This document shows, piece after piece, positions 35,800-43,255 of a DNA stretch of 43,255 nucleotides. This DNA is from Nitrospira sp. GTDB lineage: Bacteria; Nitrospirota; Nitrospiria; Nitrospirales; Nitrospiraceae. Within the stretch, counting starts at the first letter, position 1. Every line of letters begins with the position of its first letter. Both the position numbers and the translations under genes were made by a program. The notes under the pieces are model-generated. The model worked only from the letters and a program-made list of their open reading frames with translations, had not been told where the DNA came from and did not search any database. Location: positions 1-43,255 of the forward strand of contig JANDJG010000010.1 of the NCBI GenBank assembly GCA_024331085.1, written 5' to 3'.

Positions 35800-35902
35800 A
35801 TCGTTTCGTCGTTACGACTCAGAACGTTGCGGGTCGCCATCGAGCTTATTTAATCATTCCTAACATAGGTCTCTTTCGCCCTGCAACTGCATGCCGGCAG
35901 GG

Positions 35903-36700
35903 CTATGATCGGCGCCTGGGTCGCTGGGGTTCCGGGAACTCGAACGTTTCCTTATTCGCTTCCCACCAGTCGATCCACTCGCTCGCCCACGCCGCTCGAT
36001 CCTGCTTCGAAGAGGTATCCCAGTCATGAAACTCGGTCTCATGACGGGTCAAAATCCACAGCGACTGCACGGCCGACAGGGCGACGAACCGTTCCTCATC
36101 GGTCACCAGATCGATCAAGAGGGGAACGACCGACTTATGCCGCACGTACCGGGCCTCAAACGCGGCGGCCTTGCGGACCGACGGATTCAGATCTTTGGCC
36201 ATCGCCTCGATCGCCTCGACCGCCTGCGACGGGTTGAGACGGACGGCGACCTTCAAGGCATGGGTCCGAACGCGCGGCATTTCCTCCGACCGCCTTGCCG
36301 TCTCGACGAGCGCCGGCACTGCGGACACGCCTTTGATCATGGAGATGGTTTCGATGGCGTTGTAGCGAATCCTGGGGCTCGGCATCGAGAGCGCCTTGAT
36401 CAAGACCGGCACCGAGGGCTCTCCCAGGTGCACGAACTCGCCCATGGCCCAAAACTCCTGCTTGCCCTCCAGCAACGGCAGCAGCGCCTCCGCCCGTTGC
36501 AGCTCCTCCGGACTGAGCGGCTCGGTGTTGGGAGGAATCGACACGTCCGGCGCGTCCTGACCGGCCGGAGGGGCCTCATAGGGCATTTGCGCAAGCCAAA
36601 CAGGAAGAGGCTGCCCGGGCCAGGCACGGAGATCGGCTTCCCCTCCCAACAAACCTGTTAACAAAAGAAGCGTGAATGCGTATCCCGGACGAATCTTCAT
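35903..36700 (-). CDS. Exported HEAT-repeat protein
   Basis: 265 residues from ATG 36700. The signal peptide is YAFTLLLLTGLLGGEADLRAW. A Pro-rich linker (about 35-70) leads to tandem HEAT-like repeats: LLEGKQEFWAMGEFVHLGEPSVPVLIKALSMPSPRIRYNAIETISMIKGVSAVPALVETAR and so on up to LVTDEERFVALSAVQSLWIL. The C-terminal tail contains WASEWIDWWEANKETFEFPE. Probably a periplasmic or outer-membrane-facing interaction scaffold. Confidence 0.83.
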   Translation of the reverse strand: MKIRPGYAFTLLLLTGLLGGEADLRAWPGQPLPVWLAQMPYEAPPAGQDAPDVSIPPNTEPLSPEELQRAEALLPLLEGKQEFWAMGEFVHLGEPSVPVLIKALSMPSPRIRYNAIETISMIKGVSAVPALVETARRSEEMPRVRTHALKVAVRLNPSQAVEAIEAMAKDLNPSVRKAAAFEARYVRHKSVVPLLIDLVTDEERFVALSAVQSLWILTRHETEFHDWDTSSKQDRAAWASEWIDWWEANKETFEFPEPQRPRRRS

Positions 36701-36840
36701 GTTCAACTCATCTTTCTTTAGCGTACCGACTCACTTGTGGGAAATCTTGCCGGACGGCAACAACCTCATCGAAAAGCTATCTTTATCGAAACCTACCGAA
36801 CTGCCTGATCAACTGAAATCCCGGCAACGAACCGTTTTCC

Positions 36841-37140
36841 TCAGCCGTTCAGCCCCGCCTTGGAAACGGCGTCGCGCAAGTGCTTCCTGACCCGCACTTT
36901 CTCATGGTGTTTCCGGAGCAATTGGCGGCGGATGACATCCCGATCCTCCGCGACGATCCGCACGAGACGATCCATGTCTTCGGCATGGTCCCGCACCAAC
37001 TCGGACAACCGTTGGAGCTGCCCCTCGAGGCGCTCCAAACGCCAAGCCATGTCGTCCATGAAGCCGGACGGTCGAAGAGAAGGTTTTCCTCCGGATCGAT
37101 GGGTCTGTTGGAGAGCCTCCACCAGTACATCTCGCTTCAT
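36841..37140 (-). CDS. Small coiled-coil protein
   Basis: 99 residues from ATG 37140, which has AAAAAGGAGCG just upstream. The centre (FMDDMAWRLERLEGQLQRLSELVRDHAEDMDRLVRIVAEDRDVIRRQLLRKHHEKV) is a strong heptad coiled coil. The N- and C-termini are basic. No family recognised. It is divergent from glgC. Confidence 0.68.
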   Translation of the reverse strand: MKRDVLVEALQQTHRSGGKPSLRPSGFMDDMAWRLERLEGQLQRLSELVRDHAEDMDRLVRIVAEDRDVIRRQLLRKHHEKVRVRKHLRDAVSKAGLNG

Positions 37141-37252
37141 AGTCGCTCCTTTTTTCAATGTGCCTCCGAAAACGGCCGTGCGGCAGGAGCAGTATCGTCC
37201 GAGGCCGTCGGTAAGTCAACGATTCCCCTTTCTTCCTATTTCCCGACGGTCC

Positions 37253-37261
37253 TGCTAGAAT
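37253..37261 (+). promoter_or_regulatory. Extended -10 promoter for glgC
   Basis: TGCTAGAAT matches the TGn-extended -10 pattern seen upstream of the ClpS-like gene. Only eight bases separate it from the ATG at 37270, so the transcript would be leaderless or nearly so. Confidence 0.5.
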
Positions 37262-37269
37262 TTCGTCCG

Positions 37270-38511
37270 ATGATGAAGAAAATTTTCACGATGATCCTCG
37301 CCGGCGGCAAGGGGGAGCGGCTCCATCCCCTGACGGAACAACGGGCCAAGCCGGCCGTCCCGTTCGGCGGGAAGTATCGGATCATCGATTTCACCTTGAG
37401 CAATTGCCTGAACTCGGGGCTCCGTAAAATCGTCGTCCTGATCCAATACAAATCCCATTCGCTCGACCGGCACATTCGGATGGGGTGGAACGTGCTGAAC
37501 GCCGAGTTGGGGGAATACATCGCTTCGGTGCCGCCCCAACAGCGCATCAGCGAGGATTGGTACAAAGGCACCGCGGACGCGGTCTATCAAAACCTCTTTT
37601 TGATCGACGCGGAGAACCCCGAATTCATCCTCGTGCTCGCCGGGGACCATATTTACAAGATGAATTATGCCGAGATGTACTACTGGCTCATCGCCAAACG
37701 GGCCGACGCCGTCGTCGGCGCGATCGACATTCCCATTCAGGACGCGTCCCGCTTCGGCGTCATCTCGGTGGATGAAGACTATCGCATCACCCGCTTCGAC
37801 GAGAAGCCGGCCAATCCCACGCCCCTGCCGGACAACCCCACCCATGCGTTCGCGTCCATGGGCATCTATCTGTTCCGAACCAAGGCCATCCGCGAACACC
37901 TCATTGGGGACGCCCAAGAAGGGGGCGCTCATGATTTCGGCAGAAATATCATCCCGCGAATGATCGAAAAGCACCGCGTCTATGCCTTTAAGTTTCAGGA
38001 CGCCAACAAGAAAGCGATCCAGTATTGGCGCGACATCGGCACGTTGGACGCCTACTGGGAAGCCAACATGGATCTAGTCTCTGTCGATCCCCAATTTAAC
38101 CTGTACGATCCGGAATGGCCGATCCGCACGTATCAAGGCCAATTTCCCCCGGCCAAATTCGTGTTCGCCCAGGATTTTCAAGGGGGCCGGATGGGGGTCG
38201 CCCTTGATTCCATCGTCAGCGGCGGGTGCATCGTTTCCGGCGCGCGGGTGCAAAATTCGATTCTTTCACCCAACGTCCGAGTGCAAGATCACGCCGACGT
38301 GCGGGAATCCATCCTCATGGACAACGTGCAGATCGGCCCCCACTGCCGCATCAAACGGGCGATCATCGACAAAGGCGTCGTCATCCCGTCCCGCACGGAA
38401 ATCGGATACGATCGCGGGGCCGACGCCAAGCGATTCAAAGTGACCGATTCCGGAATCGTCGTGATTTCAAAGGGAATGGACCTGCATGCCGCCATCGATT
38501 CATCCGGTTGA
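37270..38511 (+). CDS. glgC: Glucose-1-phosphate adenylyltransferase
   Basis: 413 residues, standard length. The nucleotide-binding start is [42 protein letters not shown]; the active-site blocks are [24 protein letters not shown] and the substrate-binding FDEKP and SMGIYLF; the C-terminal half is a left-handed beta-helix ([25 protein letters not shown]). Makes ADP-glucose for glycogen. No other glg gene is adjacent. The N-terminus is set by ATG 37270; the open frame runs further back but has no homology. Its last 26 bases overlap the helicase gene start. Confidence 0.97.
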   Translation: MMKKIFTMILAGGKGERLHPLTEQRAKPAVPFGGKYRIIDFTLSNCLNSGLRKIVVLIQYKSHSLDRHIRMGWNVLNAELGEYIASVPPQQRISEDWYKGTADAVYQNLFLIDAENPEFILVLAGDHIYKMNYAEMYYWLIAKRADAVVGAIDIPIQDASRFGVISVDEDYRITRFDEKPANPTPLPDNPTHAFASMGIYLFRTKAIREHLIGDAQEGGAHDFGRNIIPRMIEKHRVYAFKFQDANKKAIQYWRDIGTLDAYWEANMDLVSVDPQFNLYDPEWPIRTYQGQFPPAKFVFAQDFQGGRMGVALDSIVSGGCIVSGARVQNSILSPNVRVQDHADVRESILMDNVQIGPHCRIKRAIIDKGVVIPSRTEIGYDRGADAKRFKVTDSGIVVISKGMDLHAAIDSSG

Positions 38512-40342
38512 CCTGATCGACGCCCTGCGCCAGAAACACCTGACCCCCGCCATCGTTTTTCTGACGTCGCGTCGCGCCTGCGACGAGGCGATGGAATCGT
38601 TCGACCACGCCGCCGTCGTCCTCCCTCCCGCTCGTCAAGAGGCCATCGACGCCGTGCTCCAACAGGTGATCGCGCAATACCCGAGCGTGGCGGACCATCC
38701 GCTGATTCCCACCGTGCGACGGATCGGCGTCGCGGCGCATCATGCGGGACACCTGCCGTCTTGGAAAATCGCCGTCGAGGAACTGATGCGGCAGGGTTGT
38801 CTCGACGCCGTCTTCGCCACCACCACGTTGGCAGCCGGCGTGGACTTTCCGGCCCGCACCGTCGTCATCACCCAGTCCAGCATTCGCAAGGCACGGGACT
38901 TTACCGATCTGACGATCGGCGAAGTGCAACAAATCGCCGGGCGCGCGGGGCGGCGCGGGAAAGACCAGGTCGGCTTCGCCGTCGTAGCCCCCTCTCCCTA
39001 TATCGACCTGAACGTGCTCACCAAGGGATTGACCGGCCATCCGGAACCCATCGACAGTCAATTCACCATCACCTATCCGATGGTGCTCAACCTGTTGAAG
39101 GCTCACCCTCTTGAGCAAATTCAGTCGATCCTGGCCAAGAGCTTCGCCCAGTTTCAGCTCAATCGACGCGCCGAGATTTTGGAACGCAAGCTCGACGCCC
39201 TGCACGTTCAGATGGAGCCCTTCGGTCCTCGAATTTGCACCGACTGGATCACTCAATGGCAGACCTTCGACCAAGCCCGCCGGCAGCGCCCGCAACGCCA
39301 CCAGGCCCGCCATGAGTCGCCGGAACTGACCGCGCGCTTCCACTTCATGACACCGGGCCGGGTCGTCGGCCTCGCCCGTGGGCGCGGCGTCGTGCTCCGG
39401 CAGTACCGGAGCAAGGGCCAGCGGCACCCCATGATTTCGGTGCTCCGGCCGAACGGCTCCGTGACGGAATGTCCAGCCGCCGCCGTGGTCGAGATCTTCG
39501 ACCGCGTGTTCGATTGCGAAGAAACCGCCTCGTTTCCCTGGTGCTCGGCGGCGTCGTTTGATGATCTCTGCTATCAACTGACAGAACTTCCTCCGCGACT
39601 GCCGGTTCTGCCGATTTTGGTTTCCCAAGAGTCGGCCCCTCTTCCCGACACCGTCGTTCAGTCCCTCGGCGATTTTCCCTGCCCGACCTGTCCCTCCCGT
39701 CCGGCCTGTCAGAAGGATTTCGCCACCGCGCACCGGCTCCGTCAGGAACAGCAACGCCACATCAAATCCATCCAAGCCCTGCGAGCCAGTCTGTGGCACC
39801 GGTTTCAGGAGCGGGTCGACGTGCTCCAGAAATTCGGCTATTTGACCTCCTCCGCCCAACTGACGGCTGAGGGAGAGTGGGCGCGGTTGATCCGCATCGA
39901 CCATTCGTTGCTGATCACGGAATTGATTCGAGCCGAGGCGTTCAGCGGCGTCGAGCCTGCCGTTCTCACGGGCGTTCTGGCCAGCATCGCGCACGACGAT
40001 GATCGCCCCGGCGCCTTTCCTCGCATCAGCCCAGGCTTGAGCTCATTATTGGGCCAAGTGCGAAAATTGGCGGAGAGCCTGTCACCGTATGAAGAGCCGC
40101 CGCTTCTCAGGGCCGATGTCGCGGCCATCGCCGAACGATGGGTGGCCGACCCCAACCTCACATGGATCGGACTCTGCCGCTTGACCACGATGGCGGAAGG
40201 AGACCTCTACAGGCTCCTGGCCAGGACCTTGGAATTCCTCTCGCAGATCCACGCTTTGCATGCCACGCATCCGGGACTGGCGGATACGGCCTCACGGGCG
40301 ATCGCCCTCATTCGTCGGGGAGTGCTGGAGGAATTGCCATGA
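38486..40342 (+). CDS. Ski2-like helicase, RecA2 and C-terminal half
   Basis: 618 residues that begin exactly at the second RecA lobe of a DExH Ski2/Mtr4-type helicase. Motif IV is AIVFLTSRRACDEA (22-35), motif V is FATTTLAAGVDFPARTVVI (110-128), and motif VI is QQIAGRAGRRG (148-158). No ATP-binding lobe (motifs I-III) is present. After the lobe come the family's helical C-terminal region and a Cys cluster (CPTCPSRPACQKDF, near residue 400). The ATG overlaps glgC by 26 bases. The missing first lobe is encoded 95 bases downstream, so the helicase is split with its halves in reversed order. Confidence 0.9.
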   Translation: MPPSIHPVDLIDALRQKHLTPAIVFLTSRRACDEAMESFDHAAVVLPPARQEAIDAVLQQVIAQYPSVADHPLIPTVRRIGVAAHHAGHLPSWKIAVEELMRQGCLDAVFATTTLAAGVDFPARTVVITQSSIRKARDFTDLTIGEVQQIAGRAGRRGKDQVGFAVVAPSPYIDLNVLTKGLTGHPEPIDSQFTITYPMVLNLLKAHPLEQIQSILAKSFAQFQLNRRAEILERKLDALHVQMEPFGPRICTDWITQWQTFDQARRQRPQRHQARHESPELTARFHFMTPGRVVGLARGRGVVLRQYRSKGQRHPMISVLRPNGSVTECPAAAVVEIFDRVFDCEETASFPWCSAASFDDLCYQLTELPPRLPVLPILVSQESAPLPDTVVQSLGDFPCPTCPSRPACQKDFATAHRLRQEQQRHIKSIQALRASLWHRFQERVDVLQKFGYLTSSAQLTAEGEWARLIRIDHSLLITELIRAEAFSGVEPAVLTGVLASIAHDDDRPGAFPRISPGLSSLLGQVRKLAESLSPYEEPPLLRADVAAIAERWVADPNLTWIGLCRLTTMAEGDLYRLLARTLEFLSQIHALHATHPGLADTASRAIALIRRGVLEELP

Positions 40343-40436
40343 GGATACGTTTTCTGCTGCTGCTTCAAACCGACACATCGACGACCGGTCGTTTGACGAA
40401 AGATTGCCGCCGAATCACGCGCGGTCAGGTGAGGTC

Positions 40437-41507
40437 ATGACGACGGACGAACTGGAACGGCTTTTGGCGCAACAGCCGGTCTCGCTGCTCCATCGCTTGG
40501 CTCGCGGGCGGGTGCATCGCCATTTCCGGGCCGGCAAGCGGCGATTGATCGAGCTGTTGCTCCAACATTCAAGCCAAAACCTGGCGGGCCTCGAATCGGA
40601 TTTGCAAACCTTGATCGCCGAGCGGCAGGCTCTTCCTCAACGCCCTAAAACTCCCGCACGGCGAAAAGAAGAATCGGCGCCCGCCCACCCCAAACGTCAA
40701 CCTCCTCCGACCACGGGAGGAGAGTCGGAAACGAGCGGGCCGGCTGTCTCACTCGCGAACTGGCTTGAAGGGATCGGCGTTCCGCCACCTCAACCGTTCG
40801 TGCCCGACCCCTGGCAAGTCGAAGCCTTGGCCGCTCTGACCGAGGGCGACGTCGTCGTCAGCGTACCGACCGGCAGCGGAAAAACCTACGTGGCGGTCGA
40901 AGCCGCCCGCCGTGCCATGGAAGACAATCGGACGGTGATCTACACCTCGCCGCTCAAGGCGTTGTCCAATACCAAGTTTACCGAGTTTTCCCGTCTCTTC
41001 GGACCGGAGAAGGTGGGGATTCTCACCGGCGACCGTCAGGAAAACGGCCAGGCTCCCCTGCTGATCATGACGACGGAGATTTTACGGAACCTGCTCTACG
41101 ACGCGGCAAGCGGCGAAATCGACGTGCGGCTCGATACCTTGGGGCTCGTCATCTTGGACGAATCGCAGTATCTGGCCGATCCGGAACGGGGCGTCGTCTG
41201 GGAAGAAACTATCATCTTTTGCCCCTCGCAGGCCAGGCTCCTGCTGTTGTCCGCATCCATCGGCAACCCGCAGGACATCGCCGACTGGCTGTCGTCGATC
41301 CGCACAACGACCTGCCGCTTGATCCGGCACAACAAGCGTACCGTGCCGCTCCGCGCGGGCTATCTCCATCCCAACGGCAAACTCGTGCCTCTGTTTAAGA
41401 CGGCGGCGATCCCCTACGGCCACCCCAATCAGCTCCACCCCGAAGCCAAACGGCTCTTTGCCCAGTATGAAGAAGAGACCATGCCGTCAGGTCGGCCAAG
41501 ACGGTAA
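40437..41507 (+). CDS. Ski2-like helicase, RecA1 (ATP-binding) half
   Basis: 356 residues. An N-terminal helical extension and a Pro/Lys-rich linker (to about 115) lead to a complete first RecA lobe: motif Q-like FVPDPWQVEAL (121-131), motif I PTGSGKT (144-150), Ia YTSPLKALSNTK, II DESQ (241-244, a variant of DEVH), and III SAS (272-274). The chain stops shortly after SSIRTTTCRLIRHNKRTVPLRAGYL. No RecA2 lobe follows. It should pair with the product of the gene at 38486 to make an active helicase. GGTGAGG precedes the ATG at 40437. Confidence 0.9.
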   Translation: MTTDELERLLAQQPVSLLHRLARGRVHRHFRAGKRRLIELLLQHSSQNLAGLESDLQTLIAERQALPQRPKTPARRKEESAPAHPKRQPPPTTGGESETSGPAVSLANWLEGIGVPPPQPFVPDPWQVEALAALTEGDVVVSVPTGSGKTYVAVEAARRAMEDNRTVIYTSPLKALSNTKFTEFSRLFGPEKVGILTGDRQENGQAPLLIMTTEILRNLLYDAASGEIDVRLDTLGLVILDESQYLADPERGVVWEETIIFCPSQARLLLLSASIGNPQDIADWLSSIRTTTCRLIRHNKRTVPLRAGYLHPNGKLVPLFKTAAIPYGHPNQLHPEAKRLFAQYEEETMPSGRPRR

Positions 41508-41510
41508 CGC

Positions 41511-42554
41511 TTAGAACCGGTACAGAATCCCCGCCGTCAGACCGTGTCGCAGCGATTCCATTTCGGTCAAGGGATAGGAAAACGACTGCCCATCGGCCTG
41601 GTGGCTCTTCCAGGTCCCATCGATCAGCCGATTCCACCAGACGCGATAGCCCACATAGCCGGAGAACGAAGTCGTCAACGACACCGTCGCCATGATATCG
41701 GCATCCGCCCCGAAACCGATGCCCCTCATCGTAAAGCTGGGATCTTGAAACTCACTCGGCACGCGAAGATGGTGGGTATCGTCGTTCATAAAGAAGTTGA
41801 TCGGCTTGACAATCACCGATCCGCGCACGCTGAACCAGCGGATCGGCTGGTACTCGGCATGGACCCCCGTCCGAAGCGAATACCACGTGTTGGTATTGGA
41901 AACCGCGAGCACGTTGTTGGCGATTGGGGCGGCTCCCGGATCACAGAGAGGGTTGACGCCGGGCGTGACCGGATCAAGATCGATGGACGCTCCCGCCGCC
42001 GAGCAGACTACTTGACGCACGCCGTAGGCACGATGCCGCTGCCGCCAGTATTGAAATCCACCGATGGCCTCCAGATTGCCTTTGCCTTGGTGAAATTCCA
42101 GCACCCTGGCGCCAACATCCGCGTTCAAATACCACACGCCGGACCCATCGAGATCACTGTGAGTCCTCAAGGATGAGGCTCCGCCATCCGGCGTGAGAAA
42201 GTCATCATCCATGAGGCGACCGCCGCCGATGCGGGCGCCGCCGACGTTCAACCGGCCGAACCATCGCGGTCCCACCGATACCTTGGCGGTCAGCTCCACA
42301 ATATTGGTCGAGTGGTCCTCATAAGTCAGGCGAGATGTGGGATTACCTAACGGTGAAATCACCGAGGCGTTATGGCTCCACCTGGTCTCGCCGACACTGA
42401 TCCAGGTTCCCAGACCAAGCTCAACGGCCACCCGCTTGGCCGGAGGCGGTTCTTGCCCTTGTTCTTGAGCCGAAACCAAGCCGACCGGTAGCAGCAAGCA
42501 AAGAGCCGAGACCGCCGGCAACGAACCGATCACGGAGAAATAGCTTCTTCTCAT
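41511..42554 (-). CDS. Outer-membrane beta-barrel protein
   Basis: 347 residues from ATG 42554. A signal peptide (VSALCLLLPVGLVSAQ) is followed by many alternating amphipathic strands (RVAVELGLGTWISVGETRWSHN, TNIVELTAKVSVGPRWFGRLNVGG and others). It ends HGLTAGILYRF, a classic terminal Phe for BAM insertion. Two extra Cys in the middle (VVCSAAGAS, NPLCDPG) may bond. The likely role is a porin-like or adhesin barrel. The gene begins four bases inside the preceding gene's stop. Confidence 0.85.
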   Translation of the reverse strand: MRRSYFSVIGSLPAVSALCLLLPVGLVSAQEQGQEPPPAKRVAVELGLGTWISVGETRWSHNASVISPLGNPTSRLTYEDHSTNIVELTAKVSVGPRWFGRLNVGGARIGGGRLMDDDFLTPDGGASSLRTHSDLDGSGVWYLNADVGARVLEFHQGKGNLEAIGGFQYWRQRHRAYGVRQVVCSAAGASIDLDPVTPGVNPLCDPGAAPIANNVLAVSNTNTWYSLRTGVHAEYQPIRWFSVRGSVIVKPINFFMNDDTHHLRVPSEFQDPSFTMRGIGFGADADIMATVSLTTSFSGYVGYRVWWNRLIDGTWKSHQADGQSFSYPLTEMESLRHGLTAGILYRF

Positions 42555-42829
42555 CGTTTGCCCCCGCCTCGCTGAAGAGTGACCGTATCGACGCACCGTT
42601 GCACCTTTTCAGGCATCGTCCGTTCGCAAGCAGCTCGTATGGCTTGATCGTCCAGCTCACGCTGAAGATGGAGCGAAAACCACACCAGCCACGTTCCGAC
42701 CGCCGCCAAGAGCAGGATTCCGCCAACCACATAGCCCCAGATCATCCAGGGGGACAGCCTCCGATCGGAAGCAACGGGCCTCGTCTCTCTCTCCGAGTCA
42801 GTGACCAGATGAACCGACGGCATCGACAT
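42551..42829 (-). CDS. Small single-pass membrane protein
   Basis: 92 residues from ATG 42829, with GGGAGG seven bases upstream. One transmembrane segment, WMIWGYVVGGILLLAAVGTWLVWFSL (about 34-59), follows a cytoplasmic tail; the outside part has two Cys (RAACERTMPEKVQRCVD) that may form a disulfide. It is coupled to the barrel gene through an ATGA overlap, so the two may work together in the envelope. No family recognised. Confidence 0.72.
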   Translation of the reverse strand: MSMPSVHLVTDSERETRPVASDRRLSPWMIWGYVVGGILLLAAVGTWLVWFSLHLQRELDDQAIRAACERTMPEKVQRCVDTVTLQRGGGKR

Positions 42830-42871
42830 AGACAAGCCTCCCACCCCACTGTTTCCCGACCGTTCCTTCAC

Positions 42872-43130
42872 AATCCTCCCGAACGACGATCTCGGCGGAA
42901 ATCATACCTGAGAGTGAAAATCCGAGACAGTAGTTTTCATTCTTCCTTCACAAGCGCTCGCGGGGGCCGATCGCTGAATCGGCATGCTTATGCCCGTACC
43001 GGTTGCAGCGGAAAAGGAGTGGAACTTAACCGGGTCGTCTTGGTAAGATGCGGCCCGTTCGGAAGAGCGGAACGGGAATGATGTTAAATGGCCCTTTTGC
43101 TTCCGCGAGAGTCAGTGCCGTCACGTTTGT
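42872..43130. other. Intergenic stretch before tRNA-Phe
   Basis: About 260 bases without a gene. The only signal of note is TGGTAAGAT (43041-43049), a possible TGn-extended -10 for the tRNA, with no good -35. Confidence 0.4.
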
Positions 43131-43206
43131 GCCGAGGTAGCTCAGTTGGCAGAGCACAGCCCTGAAAAGGCTGGTGTCGACAGTTCGATTCTGTCCCTCG
43201 GCACCA
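43131..43206 (+). tRNA. tRNA-Phe (anticodon GAA)
   Basis: Seventy-six bases including an encoded CCA. The acceptor stem GCCGAGG/CCTCGGC pairs fully. The D arm is GCTC...GAGC, the anticodon stem CAGCC/GGCTG encloses CTGAAAA (GAA at 34-36), and the T stem GACAG/CTGTC encloses TTCGATT. The GAA anticodon reads UUC and UUU. Confidence 0.96.
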
Positions 43207-43255
43207 CCGTCCCCTCTCCATGACAACCACCGCACGACCCCTTACGTGACACAGA

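Noticed and set aside
34222..35853. A long plus-strand frame across the ABC exporter and deformylase genes
   Set aside because: It is antisense to two clear enzymes with all catalytic motifs and shows no domain of its own.
38435..39994. A long minus-strand frame across glgC and the helicase half
   Set aside because: It is antisense to a helicase lobe with complete motifs; composition is shadow-like (Gly/Arg/Asp-rich).
43131..43206. tRNA-Phe as an integration (att) site of the 24-27 kb island
   Set aside because: The tRNA is 16 kb away, no integrase gene is present and no repeat of its 3' end was seen in the window.

Overview
The window reads as a chromosomal piece of a GC-rich Gram-negative bacterium, most likely Nitrospira or a close relative in Nitrospirota. 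This is inference, not a database result. It rests on the gene content (NnrS, a DUF3386/DUF5069 pair, secreted sulfatase-modifying-factor-like protein, a PEP-CTERM protein, cobalamin-dependent MetH, and a threonine synthase / CysO-type carrier / NIL / MoeB / JAMM cluster) and on outer-membrane and lipoprotein signals. Coding density is high on both strands. Several starts sit only 7-13 bases after a -10 box.

Layout. 1-5.0 kb: a c-di-GMP phosphodiesterase response regulator (REC + HD-GYP) converges on full-length metH. 5.1-13.2 kb: small conserved and exported proteins, a formylglycine-generating-enzyme-like exported protein, an FmdB-type zinc ribbon, hemW, a divergent ClpS-like adaptor, a DUF3386/DUF5069 pair and an NAD(P)-binding protein. 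13.8-17.7 kb: a TetR regulator, HlyD-type lipoprotein, ABC ATPase and ABC-2 permease form a self-regulated export operon. 17.8-19.9 kb: a DsbA-like lipoprotein and NnrS. 20.0-23.8 kb: a tightly packed minus-strand operon with a small acidic protein, an exported phospholipase-D-type nuclease, a flavoprotein monooxygenase, a nucleotidyltransferase-fold protein lacking its catalytic aspartates, and a TPM-domain protein.

23.8-27.2 kb is an eroded accessory island. It holds a frameshifted IS256-family transposase remnant, a PEP-CTERM discoidin-like protein with a convincing sigma-54 promoter and a terminator, a 66-bp inverted-repeat element, and at least two decayed toxin-antitoxin modules (TIGR02574/ParE-like and DUF433/DUF5615).

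27.4-32.6 kb is the most interesting metabolic unit. Eight genes encode a protein-thiocarboxylate sulfur relay: ThiS-like carrier, CysK-type synthase, MoeB, threonine synthase, CysO/MoaD-like carrier, a stand-alone NIL domain, a second MoeB and a JAMM peptidase. The likely flow is carrier adenylation by MoeB, sulfur loading to a thiocarboxylate, use by a PLP enzyme, then peptidase trimming or release of the product. The presence of threonine synthase and NIL raises the possibility that homocysteine as well as cysteine is made this way.

32.7-37.1 kb: a periplasmic protein, two tiny Cys-motif proteins, an MsbA-like exporter with peptide deformylase, a HEAT-repeat protein and a coiled-coil protein. 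37.3-41.5 kb: glgC, then a Ski2-like helicase split into two genes in reversed order (RecA2/C-terminal half first, RecA1/ATP-binding half second). The window ends with an outer-membrane barrel protein, its small membrane partner and tRNA-Phe.
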